The notes: generated from the letters alone by a model not told the origin. A stretch of 64,000 nt of DNA from Antilocapra americana (GCA_007570785.1 ML660774.1:8943969-9007968), one strand, 5' to 3'; counted from the first letter of the stretch, positions 32,225 to 45,505 are shown. Numbers and translations are program-made.

Positions 32225-33745
32225 TAAAACACTCATAGGACCTTAAGGCTTGCTCTCTAAGAAGTGACCTGTATCACTTCTACTCATTTTCCCTTGGTCA
32301 AAATAAGCCACAGGGCCAAGCCTAATTTTAATCCTTACTCGGGGAGAGGCAGCAAATATTTTAAAACAAGAATACCTTTAATGACAATAATTTATATTAT
32401 ATGTAATTATAAAATTACCAGAACAGAAAAGCAGTGAAGGAAACTATAAGATTATCCCTGTTATTATGCTATGCAAATTATTAAAACTATTTGAAGACAT
32501 GAAAAGTCAAGGCATTCAATGTAATCACATCTTTTAAAATGTTTATTGTTTGTATCATAAAATGGTAGCATAATTAATACTGAGAAGACATGATGTAGGT
32601 TCTGGAACTGCTTTCATTTTCATAATCTTAAATAAATCTTGATTTGTATATTTTAAGTCTGGACTAGACTTAAAATTGGAAAATAAATAAATAACTGAGT
32701 TGTGGGGAAGGAGGGGAGAGAAAGCTGGGGGATGCGGATCAGAGGCTCTATGGCTGAGAATCCAAATTTACTTAAAAGAAAACTGGTAAACACTAAGCTG
32801 TAATGTCTGGTCCTGTGCAAATGGTGCTTTTAGCCACATTTTTATTATTAACTTTTCCTTAAAAATTCTCGACTTTAATTTTTTTTTTTTGCCAATGAGA
32901 AACTATATTGAATTCATCAGCTTTTATGTGGCAGAAATACGGTTTAAAATCAGAATATCTGACTCCAAGTTCACTACTTTTCTCCTATTAGTATCAATCC
33001 ACACATTTAAGGATCTAAACGGCTGCACATGAAATTTATAGAGGAGCACCTAGCTTTGGGATCAAACAGAGAAGTCCTCTAACATCTGGGCCGCGGTGTG
33101 CAGGAGAGAGATGCTGGCAGTACATGATCTGGAAGCTGCCAAAGCACTGCCATCTTCAGCCCAAATAACTCAGGGCTCCTCGCTCAGTGCCACCTGGCCT
33201 GTCTAGCCTGGGAGATTTCATGCTCTTCTACATTAGATAAAGTTCTCCCATTACCCCTAAGCTTCAAAGAAGGACTCAGAGTTTGGTTGAAAGGAGGAGC
33301 TCAGACAGGGTTTCAAACCCAGGCACAGGACAACAGGCTCAGAGTTCTGGAATTTCTCCATATTGCAGCCACGCTTCCAAGGTAGGGAGAAGCCTGGTCT
33401 AAGGTATATTAGAGTAATAATCAGTGGCCGATTAAATAGCCTTATTATTCACAGTGCGTGTTATCTGGGAGTTTTGTGATACTGTTTTGTTTTCAGGTTC
33501 AATGATGATGGGCATTTTCCTTCTTAGCCCCATTTATGACCATGAGACTGATTTATAAGATGACTAGTTGGAGGCAATTCCTGTCACTGCACAGAGCAGA
33601 GCACGCAGGTAAGATTAGCCTGTAAAATGGTTTCACTAAGTGGGCTAAGTATATATATTTATATATTCCACAAGCATAATTCCTTAGATGACCAATAAAT
33701 GATACTTAGTTTTCACATTTTCTTTAGCAGAAAATGAAGCATGTT
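32225..33745. other. No recognised feature
   Basis: About 1.5 kb, AT-rich up to 32900, then mixed. A T-run lies at about 32879-32890. No repeat is named. Confidence 0.5.
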
Positions 33746-33756
33746 AGAAAATGAAG

Positions 33757-33980
33757 TGTGTTAGTTGCCCAGTCGTGTCGGACTCTTTGCAACCCCGTGG
33801 ACTGTAGCCTGCCAGACTCCTCTGTCCATGGGATTCTCCAGGCAAGAACACTGGAGTGGGTTGCCATTTCCTTCTCCAGGGAATCTTCCCCAATCAGGGA
33901 TGGAACCTGCATCTCATATGTCTCCTGCATTGGCAGGCAGATTTTTTTTTTTTAACCACGAGCACCACCTGAGAAGCCCA
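33757..33980 (-). repeat. Bov-tA SINE, antisense, with TSD
   Basis: Full-length antisense Bov-tA with a T-run (33942-33953) in the tRNA-like region, mirroring the A-run in the copy at 16675. Flanked by agaaaatgaag (33746-33756) and agaaaataaag (33981-33991), a target-site duplication with one mismatch. Confidence 0.92.
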
Positions 33981-33991
33981 AGAAAATAAAG

Positions 33992-34379
33992 AGAGGTCCC
34001 TTTAGCTGGGGACCTCACTAGGTCTCTTGGGCTTTAAGTCCTATGTCGCAGGTTAGATTTCCTGGGAAGCATACGTTACACACAGTTTAGGATGCAGGGT
34101 GTTTGTGTCTTTGGCATCAACGCCAGCAGGAAAGAAGCAGGCTGGGGCCAGCGGGAGAGAAAATGGCCTCTCAGAACCTTCCTGTTGTTGGGGCAAAATG
34201 GCTATACATTTGTATTATCATCATTAGTCATAACACGTGGGTCACCCAGGGAGGGGTGTGACCCTGGGTGAGGGGCTCTCTGCAGATGAAGCAAAGCCTG
34301 AGAGAGGTCACAAATAGAGGCTGGCAGGACTCACAGCATCTGGGGCAACAGGGGGTATCTAGGCAGTGGTTCTTATCCA
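33992..34379. other. No recognised feature
   Basis: About 390 bases between two antisense SINEs. Nothing is recognised. Confidence 0.45.
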
Positions 34380-34580
34380 TCACAGTCAATCCGACTCTTT
34401 TGCAATCCCGTGGGCTGCAGTCAGCCAGGCTCCCCTGTCTTTGGGGTTCTCCAGCCAAGAATACTGGAGTGGGTTGCTATGTTCTCCTCCAGGGGAGCTT
34501 CCCAACCCAGGGATGGAAACTGCTTAAGTCTCCTGTACTGGCAGCCTGGTTCTTTACCACTAGTGCCACCTGGAAGCCCT
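34380..34580 (-). repeat. Bov-tA SINE, antisense
   Basis: Diverged antisense Bov-tA (caagaatactggagtgggtt, ccacctggaagccc at the head). No target-site duplication found. Confidence 0.9.
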
Positions 34581-37440
34581 AGTTGACCCCTGGTGCCACC
34601 CAAGCCCTTTCTTTAGATACATCTGAGGAGCAGTAACTAAGGCTGCTGGCAGACTCTGCGCCTGAAGGAAATGCAGCAGAGGAAGGCTAGTGCTCCTACG
34701 TCCACACCAGCTCCCCTCCACGCCTCCTCTGCCACACATTCTCCATCCCCCACGTCGCCACGGCACCTCTGCTTGCCATCGTGGTTTACGCAGGAGGATA
34801 ATACATGCTCAGCCCCGAGGGACAGAGAGAGACCCCAAGTGAACCGTTCCCCACTCCTTCCTCCACTGTGACTGCACTCCTCTGCCCACTCAGTGGTCCA
34901 GTCAGTCACCTGGCCAGGCTGATATCTCCTCTTCTTAACTTGAGGTCTCTGAACATAAGGAACCCAAAGCCATCAGGCAAGAGGCATAGCTTAGAGCTGA
35001 ACAGGACTCTCATTACGTGTGCTGATGGAAGTGTTCCTTTTTTTTTTTTTCATTTTCCTGCACACATACTAACATATTTCAAACAAGAGTGATATTCTAC
35101 AATAAATATAGCTCTGATGTCCCCTTTATTTATCCATACAGCTTGTTAATGAAGACATTCATCAAGCACCCATGTTTACTAGTCAGGATGCTAGAATTTT
35201 AACAAAGTAAGCAAACAGAAACTGGTTAGTTTACAGAGAAAAGGAAAATACTGGAAGGATACTGGGTAGTGCATAGAATGAGTCAAATTTGGAAACTGGC
35301 AGTCTAGACAGGGACCAAGGAAGGAGGAGGAGGAGGAGGTGAGAACTGGCCTTAGGAATCACACCTCCTCCGCACACACTGGCACTGAACTTACTGCCCT
35401 TGGACCCCAACAACTCTGTCACGACCCCTGGCCCACCTGGCAATGTGAATCTAATGAGTGGATATACAGGGTGCACCGTATTCTCTCACATGTAAAAAGA
35501 ATTAAGTCTTTGATGTTAGAGGTGAATGATCTTTTCAGAAGTCTCCCAGGACACGCTAAGGACCCCTGGGCCTTGACCACTTCTCCATCTGTGACAGTTT
35601 TGAGAGCAGCCTGACTTTCTTGCAAAATGCATGGTGACCCTTCAGGAGCCACTGTTAGTTTTGGAGGTTTTTAAGTGAAGTGGACCGTGTAATCTGTGTT
35701 CTATTCTTAGTCCTTCCTGGGTCTGACCTTGGGGGAAGTTCAAGCTAAGTGAAAGTGGCTCTTTACTTGAGGATGTTTCATGTCGATGAGCTCGAGGAGA
35801 TGCTACTCAGCAACTGAGAAGAAAGCACTTCTTTCCAAGAGTGAGATATTTTTCTCTCAGGACCAATCTGATCCTCTGCTGTAAAATCCTTTATTCATTA
35901 TCAAGTAGCACTGATTAAATGCTCAAATGTGCAGAGTGCTGTCCTAGGACCTGTACAAAGAGAATTATCCTGCCAGTAGGACCTTAAAATCAAAAGCAGG
36001 AATTTATTACCTAAGAGGTGTCATTTAGCACCCTGGATCTGATGGGACATCAGCTGTCCAGAATGCTTTAGGTTCCTGAGTGTGCTGTTTTGGTTCTGGA
36101 AAGCTTTTGGAGTTTGCTGCTCCATGCCATTGAAACTCCACAGTCCAGGGATAATATTGAGTGTACAGAGAAAATGTAAATTAAATGTGCACTATGATTT
36201 TACTTATTTTATTTCCATGAACTCTACCTAATGCAAAGGATGTTTACTCCATCAGTTCTGAATCACTACTTTTTGGGGAGCAATTCATACTAGGTACTTC
36301 CATGGAGCCTCCGTGAGTATAAAACAATCTCTGTAGGCTTTGTCCACTGTTGCTTTTTGTAAGCTGTAGCTATTATAAATCTCATAGCAATTCTGATCTA
36401 AGTGGTTGTAGTACGTACTATATCCACTGCAACAAATACCCACTGCTCTAAATATTCTGGTATGACGCTGGGTTTTCTGAACCATTTTCTTGTATTATTG
36501 ATCCCATAAACCTTAACACTGATACTATCCGGGAAATCCCAACTTTTTTGACACTCAAGCTTCATCTGCAACACTTATTTTCATAGCTAGAAATGGCATA
36601 AAAATTCTTCATGAGATGATCTGTCCTGACTTTGGTTTAGTAAGTGCACAAACTGTGTCTTTCTATTACTATTATCTCATCAGTTACCTCCCTCGATCCC
36701 CATCACCAGTGTAACAAAGGCTCAAGCTTTAGCAAAACTCAGTACCACGAAAGGAAGCAGAGAAGAACAGGGCTGACAGGCTGGTGGCTACCCTGACAGA
36801 TTTCCAGATGAGTGGGGAAAATAGCATTACAAGAGCTCAATAATTTTATGCAAATGAAATGTTTTCCTGTGTGCTGTCCCTCACAGGTAGATACGTGATT
36901 TTATTTTTGTCCTTGTGAAAACTCTCTTTGCTATTCCTGTGCCTAGAGTGTCTGTGTGTCTGCTCAGTCTGGTAGAAGCAGTGACAAACAGCCTGAAGGC
37001 TGAGATGAAGGGCATTAAGGACCACAGTTGGTTCTTCTAGCTCCCTGGGAAAGGTGCCTCTCCCTTTTATCCTGTCAGAGACGGATGATGTGAAGATGTC
37101 TGTGAGTCAGACGAATCAGAGCTGAGCAGCGGACCAGTGATACGTTAGCAAAACCACAGAAAAGAAACCATCTGGCAGTTGGTGGGGCAATGACTGCCTG
37201 GTATTTGCAAAGTCTGGTAATTTAGTTTCTGTGAGGACTTCTATATTATTCCTGGGTGCAACTGGAAACTCAGATCCTTAAATAAGGATCTGAGTCATCA
37301 TTCCAATAGCTCTAATATCTGCTATTGGGGATCTGACACTGCCCTCCAAGGAGCCCAGTACTTTATGAATGGAATGAAGATCTTCATACTGTGAAGTCTG
37401 GAGTGATTACCACTCCCTAATCTGTCCTACAAAACAATGC
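34581..37440. other. No recognised feature; (GGA)n tract
   Basis: About 2.9 kb with no repeat I can name. A short GGA microsatellite lies at about 35322-35339 and a T-run at about 35038-35050. ORFs up to 95 codons have no domain. The gapless stretch from 35.4 to 37.4 kb is the longest repeat-poor segment in the left part of the window. Confidence 0.45.
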
Positions 37441-37592
37441 TTCAGTTCAGTTCAGCCGCTCAGTCCTGTCTGACTCTTTGCGACCCCATGAACCGCAGCA
37501 CGCCAGGCCTCCCTGTCCATCACCAACTCCCGGAGTCCACCCAAACCCATGTCCATCAAGTCAATGATACCATCCAGCCATCTCATCTTCAG

Positions 37593-37913
37593 TCATCCCC
37601 TTCTCCTCCTGCCCTCAATCTTTCCCAGCATCAGGATCTTTTCCAATGAGTCAGCTCTTTGCATCAAGTGGCCAAAATACTGGAGTTTCAGCTTCAACAT
37701 CAGTACTTCCAATGAACACCCAGGACTGATCTCCTTTAGGAGGGACTGGTTGGATCTCCTTGCAGTCCAAGGGACTCTCAAGAGTCTTCTCCAACACCAC
37801 AGTTCAGAAGCATCAATTCTTCGGTGCTCAGCTTTCTTTATAGTCCAACTCTCACATTCATACATGACCACTGGAAAAACCATAGCCTTGATTATACGGA
37901 CTTTTATTGGCAA
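37593..37913 (-). pseudogene. BovB ORF2 C-terminal fragment
   Basis: A 106-codon open fragment (FPVVMYECESWTIKKAEHRR, then WTARRSNQSLLKEISPGCSL) covering the region downstream of the reverse-transcriptase catalytic core. Separated from the next fragment upstream by a frame change. Confidence 0.88.
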
Positions 37914-37928
37914 AGTAATGACTCTGCT

Positions 37929-38252
37929 TTATAATATGTTGTCAAGGTTGGTCATAACTTTCCTTCCAAGGAGTAAGTGTCTTTTGATTTCATGGCTGCA
38001 GTCACCATCTGCAGTGATTTTGGAGCCCAGAACAATAAAGTCAGCCACTGTTTCCACTGTTTCCCCATCTATCTGCCATGAAGTGATGGGACCAGATGCC
38101 ATGATCTTAGTTTTTTGAATGTTGAGCTTTAAGCCAACTTTTTCACTCTCCTCTTTCACTTTCATCAAGAGGCTCTTTAGTTCTTCTTCACTTTCTGCCA
38201 TAAGAGTGGTAGAAATCTGCAAATCTGAGGTTATTGATATTTCTCCCAGCAA
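37929..38252 (-). pseudogene. BovB ORF2 fragment after the catalytic loop
   Basis: A 107-codon fragment with LMAESEEELKSLLMKVKEES. At its start the catalytic Tyr-Ala-Asp-Asp loop (about 38213-38228) is hit by a base change and an inserted base: the minus strand reads tttgcagatttctacc, so the loop cannot be made in any one frame. Confidence 0.88.
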
Positions 38253-38638
38253 TCTTGATTCCAGCTTGTGCTTCCTCCAGCCCAGTGTTTCTCATGATGT
38301 ACTCTTAGAAGTTAAATAAGCATGGTGACACTATACAGCCTTGACGTACTCCTTTTCCTATTTGAAACCAGTCTGTTGTTCCATGTCCAGCTCTGTTGCT
38401 TCCTGACCTGCATACTGGTTTCTCAAGACACAGGTCAGATGGTCTGGTATTCCCACCTCCTTCAGAATTTTCCACAGTTTATTGTGATCCACACAGTCAA
38501 AGGCTTTGGCATAGTCAATAAAGCAGAAGTAGATGTTTTTCTGGAACTCTCTTGCTTTTTCAATAATCTGGCGGATGTTGGCAATTTGATCTCTGGTTCC
38601 TCTGCCTTTTCTAAAACCAGCTTGAACAACTGGTTTTA

Positions 38639-38955
38639 TTTTTTTTTTATTTTTTAAAATTTATTTATTTTTTTAATTAGTTTTGCCATACAATGACATG
38701 ATATCGCCATGGGTTTACATATGCTCCCCCTCCAGAATCCCCCTCCCTCCTCCCTCCCTCCCCTCTCCCCCCAGGGAATCTCTTTGCACCAGCCCCGAGC
38801 ATCAATCCTGGGCTGGCGATTGATTACACATATGATAATTAACATGTTTCAATGCCATTCTCCCATATCATCCCACCCTTGCCCTCATCCACAGAGTCCA
38901 TGAGTCTGTTCTATACATCTGCGTTCCTTTTGCTGTCTCGCATGCTGGGTTCTCA
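38639..38955 (-). mobile_element. Ruminant L1 3' end, antisense, inside BovB
   Basis: 317 bases, with the poly-A tail read as a T-run at the left and the 3' UTR C-rich tract (ccccctccctcctccctccc region). Flanked by tggtttta at 38631-38638 and 38956-38963, an exact 8-bp duplication; removing the insert restores a continuous BovB. Only 3' UTR sequence is present, no ORF2. Confidence 0.92.
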
Positions 38956-39251
38956 TGGTTTTAGAAGCTCACAGTTCACATATTGCTGAAGCCTGGCTTG
39001 GAGAATCTTAAAAATTACTTTACTAGTGTGTGAGATGAGTGCAATTGTGCGGTAGTTTGAACATTCTTTGGCATTGCCTTTCTTTGGGATTGGAATGAAA
39101 ACTGACCTTTTCCAGTCCTGTGGTCATTGCTGAGTTTTCCAAATTTGCTGGCATATTGAATGTAGCACTTTCACAGCATCATCTTTCAGGATTTGAAATA
39201 GTTCAACTGGAATTCCATTACCTCCACTAGCTTTGCTTGTAGTGATGCTTC

Positions 39252-39614
39252 CTAAGGCTCACTTGACTTCACATTCCAGGTGTCTGGCTCTAGATGAGTG
39301 ATCACACCATCGTGATTATCTGGGCCATGAAGATCTTTTTTGTACAATTCTTCTGTATATTCTTGCCACCTCTTCTTAATATCTTCTGCTTCTGTTAGGT
39401 CCCTACCATTTCTGTCCTTTATCAAGCTCATCTTTGCATGAAATGTTCCCTTGGTATCTCTGATTTTCTTGAAGAGATCTCTCATCTTTCCCATTCTATT
39501 GTTTTCCTCTATTTCTTTGCATTGATCACTGAGGAAGGCTTTCTTATCTCTCTTTGAAACTCTGCATTCAAATGGGTATATCTTTCCTTTTCTCCTTTGC
39601 TTTTCACTTCCCAT
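39252..39614 (-). pseudogene. BovB ORF2 linker fragment
   Basis: A 120-codon fragment with AFLSDQCKEIEENNRMGKMR and KKRWQEYTEELYKKDLHGP, covering the endonuclease-to-reverse-transcriptase linker. Ends in a stop just before the reverse-transcriptase domain. Confidence 0.88.
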
Positions 39615-39748
39615 CTTTTCACAGCTATTTGTAAAGCCTCCTTAGACAGCCATTTTGTTTTTTTCCATTTCATTTTCTTGGGGATAGTCTTGATTCTGTC
39701 TCCTGTACAGTGTCATGAACCTCTGTCCATACTTCATCAAGTCCTTTA

Positions 39749-40748
39749 AATGGTAAATTTAAACAGAACAATGGTAAAATCACTCAAAACCTTTAAGGGT
39801 ATGGTAAATGTTTTCATTCCATCCTTAGGTTAAACAGGGATGGAGCAGAAGGACTTTAGAGTTTCTGTGAACAAAGACGACATAAATTACAGCCAAAAAA
39901 ATTTATAGACAGAAAACTGAAAGAGTTTATACATAAGACATAAACAAATTTAATAATCTGTAATAAGTAAATTCAAGATAAAATAAAAGGAAAAATCCAC
40001 TGGAGAATTAGATGTACATTTTTATTAAAATTATCCATTCTATTTTACTTCATTTTAGTTTCTGAAAATGTGATTTTATTATATGTTATCATAAATACTA
40101 AAGAGATTAACCCACTCTTTCACTTTTCATTAAAGTCCTCTTTAATCTGTGGACAGAATTTTATTTTTTTGTTTATTTTTATCTATTTTTTTTTCTTTTG
40201 GACAGAATTTTAAAAGTATCTAGAGTGTCAGTAATTCCCCCATGCTCTGACATTTTTATAACCTGGCTATTTACCTAACCAAGCTAGATTAGTATTCTAT
40301 GAAAATTCACTTCATGTATAAAATTATTTTTAATATTGGTCTACTTTCAGTCATAGAACTATTTCAAACAATTTCCTTAGCCTAAAACTCAAAATCTATA
40401 ACACAGACATTACCTCTAATTGCCAAGAAGTATTTAAGGAGGCTGACAATACATAACAATCTATATGAAACTACCTAACAAGTCATATACTCAGCAATTG
40501 ATTCATCAGTTTTGAGTGCCTCATATGTGTCATGTATTTACCTAAAAACCAAGCATAAAAATTCAACTAGTGGAATAATGATAGAATAGTTACTATCAGA
40601 TTGACCTCACAAATTCTGTGCACTCCTATATAAATAAAAATAAAAACAAAATAAAAACAATTTGCAGCAAGTAGAATAAATGTCTAGATTTCTACCTCTG
40701 ATTTAAAACAGTAAAGCTAATAAAATTATCATCTATTTAGCAACTATC
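39749..40748. other. No recognised feature, AT-rich
   Basis: About 1 kb of AT-rich sequence with no long ORF and no repeat I can name. Confidence 0.5.
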
Positions 40749-40759
40749 CATCTCTATCA

Positions 40760-40977
40760 CAAGCTTCCCTTGTGGCTCAGCTGGTAAAGAATTCATCTGC
40801 AATGCTGGAGACCTGGGTCTGATTCCTGGGTTTGGAAGATCCCCTGGAGAAGGGAAAGTCTATCCTTTCCCTTACCCAGAATACCCTTTCCCCAGTATTC
40901 TGGCCCAGAGAATTCCATGGATTGTATAGTCTATGGGGTCACAAACAGTCGGACACAACTGAGCGACTTTCACTTCA
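40760..40977 (+). repeat. Bov-tA SINE with TSD
   Basis: Bov-tA with the longer tail gagcgactttcacttcac and a small internal rearrangement near 40855-40905 (ccctttcc-type segments repeated). Exact 11-bp target-site duplication catctctatca at 40749-40759 and 40978-40988. Confidence 0.94.
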
Positions 40978-40988
40978 CATCTCTATCA

Positions 40989-42103
40989 TTTTTTTGCAAA
41001 CAAATAAAGCAGTATTAGTTTGTATAGAGGTACACCTATGTAGGTAGTGAAATAAATTGTTGCTTAGGTATTTGCAAAACTCCTGCAAGAAAAATTTTGC
41101 TTATATAGACTACATTTAAAATTCTCTTTATATATCTTTTAATTTTATGATGTGTATGGGACAGAGGTAGGTACTTGATTTTTGTGTTCAATTTAATTGC
41201 ATCTTATCGTCTTTATAACAATGTAAATTGCATGATGTTATAATGCATGTAAATATCTGGAAATTAAATATTCATTAGTATTTGAAAATCTGTATAAACA
41301 TATACCTGAACATTTGAACCTTGAAGATATGCCCCAAAGTAATACCAAATATTGGAATGCATCTAATAGAGTAGAGAAAAAATTAGAAGATAAATATAAT
41401 TAAAAATATATATCACATTTATATCATTGAGTATTAAAAACATTTTATTATAAACATTTTGAGTCAAGTTTTAAAATGTTCATTATCACTAAATGTGTTG
41501 ACTGCAGAATTAAACTACATAATAAATAAAGGATGATAATGTAACAAAATTATATAAAATCTCCTAGTCTTTTTAAGAATTTAAGATGTTAATAGTTCAA
41601 TGTATCTTACAAAATTTTGTTTTACTTAACTAACGAATTAAATAATTTTTTAAATATTATTTTATTTTCCATTTTATTCCATAACTTTTACTTTTTCACT
41701 TACTAATTTTTATTTAGTTGTCTATAAGGTATAGAAATAATTCACAATCCATTAAAATAAATATAAGATTTTCATTGTATCCATCTCCTGGCTACTTTAT
41801 TCCTTTCTTCATTATATCCCAAGAATTTCACAAGAGCAACTATTGAAGAAGTATATCAATTCAGAGTCTCCTCAAGCCTCTCTGTTTCTTGATATTGTGC
41901 AACAATACACAGGTGATTTCTTACAGGTTGGGATCTGTAATAAAGGCATAACTTGTGCCTAATTTATCTTTCTGAGGTATTTTACATCCTTGACCATTTT
42001 TTTCTAGTAGATAAATATTTTCAGTGGTCAATAAACATTGAGTAGTTAGAAGAAGATTCTGAAATTGTATTAAAAGAAGAAAAACTTTATTTTCCCAGAT
42101 CAT
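40989..42103. other. No recognised feature, strongly AT-rich
   Basis: About 1.1 kb, strongly AT-rich, ORFs no longer than 60 codons. Nothing is recognised. Confidence 0.5.
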
Positions 42104-42441
42104 TTATTTTTAATTTTTTTTTTTATTATTGTTTTGCCATACATTGTCATGATATCACCATGGGTTTACATATGCTTCCCCTCTGGATCCCCCCTCCTTC
42201 CTCCCTCCCCCCCGGGAAATCTCGCTGCACCAGCCCCGAGCATCAATCCTGGGCTGGCGATTGATTAGACACATGACAATTAACATGCTTCAATGCCCTT
42301 CTCCCATATCATCCCACCCTTACCCTCATCCACAAAGTCCACGAGTCTATTCTATACATCTGCGTTCCTTTTGTTGTCTTCCATGTTGGGTTCTCATTAC
42401 TGTCTTTCTAAATTCCATATATATGTGTTAATATACTGTAC
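42104..42441 (-). mobile_element. Ruminant L1 3' end, antisense
   Basis: T-run, then gttttgccatacattgtcat, the C-rich tract, gcatcaatcctgggctggcg and ccatatatatgtgttaatat, the reverse complement of the ruminant L1 3' UTR up to the end of ORF2. No convincing target-site duplication. Confidence 0.92.
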
Positions 42442-43213
42442 AGGTATAAACTGAAAGGCATTTTGAAAAACTATGAACCCTGTAAGGGAGCTGAGGGTTT
42501 TTTTTATTTTAGATCATTTTTTTTAATCTAGTTCAATTTGATACATATTTATTGACAAATTATTTGTTCTTAGCATTATATTACATGCTGAATAGACAAA
42601 GATGATATGGTCTCTGCCCTTAACAAGAACTTAAAGATATTTTTCTTCTGTCTAGCAAGTTTACCTGTTGAATTATGAAGTTAATTCCACTGAGCTCATA
42701 GCTATTAAAATCAAGACATGTGACTCTGAATGCTTGGAACCGGTTATCCACTAGCAAAAACGATGCTATCACTTGATGAGAATCTGCATTCTTTGGCCAT
42801 AAATTTAAAACTTCAACTGTGAGGCATATTTAATATAAGTTGTAAGAAACATCTTGACCTTTATGAATAATCAAGAGTAAACTGTGGTGGGGGGAGGGGA
42901 ATTTTCACCCAAAATAAAATATATGAAAAACACACTCAGGTAAGAGTTTTCAACAATCAGGTAAATGGATTTCCAAAATTTCTTCTATTAGAGATGACAG
43001 AAATGAGACAGTAGAAAGGAATTACCAAGAGTGACAGTTTATATATTAAGAACTACTTTTCAAATCTTCACTATCAGTGGTAAAGTAGTTTGATAAAATT
43101 GTTTATTAATGATCTCCCTCAACATTGCAAAGCAATAAAAATATGAAATTAGAAAGAAGAAAACAATATAAAAACTAATCTTGCTATGTTACTGTGGGAA
43201 ATTCAAAATTACT
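42442..43213. other. No recognised feature, AT-rich
   Basis: About 770 bases of AT-rich DNA. Nothing is recognised. Confidence 0.5.
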
Positions 43214-43226
43214 CAAAAATAACAAA

Positions 43227-43433
43227 GACTTCCCTGTTGAGTCAGATGGTAAGGAGTCTGCCTGGAATGCGGGAGACCTGGGTTTCATCCCTGGGTTGGA
43301 AAGATCCCCTGGAGAAGGAAATGGCAACCCACTCCAGGATCCTTGCCTGGCAAATCCCATGGATGGAGGAGCCTGGCAGGCTACAGTCCAGGGAGTCGCA
43401 AAGAGTCGGACACATTGAGTGGCTTCATTTTCA
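43227..43433 (+). repeat. Bov-tA SINE with TSD
   Basis: Full-length Bov-tA. Flanked by caaaaataacaaa (43214-43226) and caaaattaacaaa (43434-43446), a 13-bp target-site duplication with one mismatch. Confidence 0.93.
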
Positions 43434-43611
43434 CAAAATTAACAAAATTGTAATGACTGAAGAGCACAATGGAGAAAAACAACACACACACACAAACCTG
43501 GTAGATTCCAAATGTATTCACCTGAATATGAGCTGTGGGTTTGAGTGTGTAACTCGTGATAATTCCTCTGTGGGCACTCAGCTCATGACTGGATTGCTAA
43601 TTACATACCAT

Positions 43612-43735
43612 AATCGGGAGAGAGGTGGGAGGGGGGTTCTGGAAGGGGAACACATGTATACCCATGGCAGATTCATGTCAGTGTATGGCAAAACCAACAG
43701 GGTAATGTAAAGAAAATAAAAATTTTAAAAAAAAT
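43612..43735 (+). mobile_element. Ruminant L1 3' UTR tail
   Basis: Only the last 124 or so bases of the L1 3' UTR: the gggaggggggttctggaagg tract, ttcatgtcagtgtatggcaa, and the A-rich tail. Extreme 5' truncation. A short CA repeat lies upstream at about 43484-43496. Confidence 0.9.
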
Positions 43736-45266
43736 GTTTCTTCTTTTACTCTTTGATAATTTCTGAATAGCATTCTTAGCTTCTCTATAGCCAAAACACA
43801 CACACACAAAGTTTATATACTATTAAATACGCCAATTTAAAAGACAATGACATGAATTAAAATCCTGGCTATGCCCTTAGCCAGGTGTATAAAGACAAAC
43901 AAATAAAATCAACTTCTCTTGACACTACCTCCTCATCTGTAAAATAAGTGTACTGGACAAAAGTAATCTAAAATGTTGTCTTAAACCTGCTGGTTCCCAT
44001 ATGGCTCTGTGGGTTTCATCATTTATGCAGTGACAGCCAGTGTTTTATATAGCACCTCTAGTGATACTTTTGTATAAACTGACAACCAGTGATGTAAATT
44101 ACATATGATTTTTGAAATGAATAAAAACCTAAACAAAAATATATGTGAAAAGTTTTTGTTTTTCCGATATACTGTAAGTAGCTTCAGTTACTTATAAGAC
44201 TATAGTTAACTCTCTTTCTCTATATATACATTTGGTTACTCTAAAAGTTATATAAATTATAAGCAGCTAATATATTGATAATAAACATAAATATGGTTGT
44301 ATATAATATAGCTACTATACATAAATATCTATATAGTACTAAAAAATAAGCACATTCACAAAATGTTCATTATATAATATTCCTAAAAATCAACACCTTT
44401 GGGGAAAAAGCAATTATTTTTCAGATTTTTCCTTTTTGGAAAATTTTTTCTTTTGCTTTTAACTAGCTTAATTTTTTTGTTTCTGAACAAAATTTTACCA
44501 TATGGGCACTGCCAGTTTCCAGCAGTGATTCTATATGAGTGGATAAAAATAACCAACCCTTCAGATACAGAAATATACTCCATGTTTTTTCATGTGGAAA
44601 TTTGCTTAATAAGAATTTAATGAGGATCAACCACATGCCAGATTCTGCATGATGCATAATTACACAAAGATTAATAAGCCAACATTCCTGTATTTGAGCC
44701 ACCCTACCTATATCTACAGATCATGCTATCTTGGAATAAAATCTCCAATTATTTAAAAAATTGAAATCCATACTTGTTTCTTATAATTTGATTGTAATTC
44801 AAACTGTGATAATGTATTAAATTCCATTGTTGTTTGCATAATTATCTCTATTATTTATGCCCAAATAATTTTTAGCTAATTGAAATCACATTAATAATTT
44901 GAGCAATACTACTGATGATATAGTGACTCTGTTAGACTATGGGGACAAACCCAGCTATGCTCACAAACTGCCTCTTTGAGGGAAAAACGTATCCTTATGC
45001 ATAGTGTTTGGCAATTCTGGAGTGTAAATTTTCCTACCATGATTGATTTTAAGTTACCCACAATTTAGCAGCCATCCTGCAAAATTCCTGAATGTCTAAT
45101 GATCATCTCTAACAAGCTGGTCCTAGACAGCCAATTACCAGATAAAACTTAAGTTATAGTCTTCTCACCTTAGTAGGGAGAAACAGAAAAGCATCTTATG
45201 GGATCACTGCTTTGGTGAAAGCTCCCTGGAGAATCCCAAGAGGAGATAATGATGAGTGGCTTGGAA
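43736..45266. other. No recognised feature, AT-rich
   Basis: About 1.5 kb of AT-rich DNA with no recognised repeat. The overlapping ORFs around 44383-44702 on both strands are low-complexity. Confidence 0.5.
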
Positions 45267-45273
45267 AGGCTTT

Positions 45274-45498
45274 TGGCTTCCCAAGTGGTGACAGCGGTAA
45301 AGAACCCACCTGCCAATGCAGGAGACATAAGAGACGCGGGTTTGATCCCTGGGTCGGGAAGATTTCCTGGAGAAGGAAATGGCAACTCACTCCAGTATTC
45401 TTGTCTGCAGAGTCCCATGAGCACAGAAGCCTGGCAGGCTACATCCCATAAGGTTACAATGAGCCGGACATGACCAAAGTGACTTAGCACAACAGGAC
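45274..45498 (+). repeat. Bov-tA SINE with TSD
   Basis: Full-length Bov-tA with the cctgccaatgcaggagacat head and the aagtgacttagcacaac tail. Probable 7-bp target-site duplication aggcttt at 45267-45273 and 45499-45505. Confidence 0.92.
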
Positions 45499-45505
45499 AG
45501 GCTTT

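Larger units (their letters stand above)
37441..39748 (-). mobile_element. BovB LINE, antisense, 5'-truncated, hosting an L1 end
   Basis: About 2.0 kb of BovB plus a 317-base insert. On the + strand it begins with the tail ttcagttcagttcag and runs backwards through 3' UTR, reverse transcriptase and linker to within the endonuclease-linker region (tttccatttcattttcttgg). It is among the least diverged BovB copies here: long antisense-free stretches of ORF2 remain open. No clear flanking duplication. Confidence 0.94.

Noticed and set aside
37549..38118. Longest open frame in the window (189 codons, plus strand)
   Set aside because: It is the antisense shadow of the BovB ORF2 on the minus strand; antisense BovB frames are often open by codon structure.
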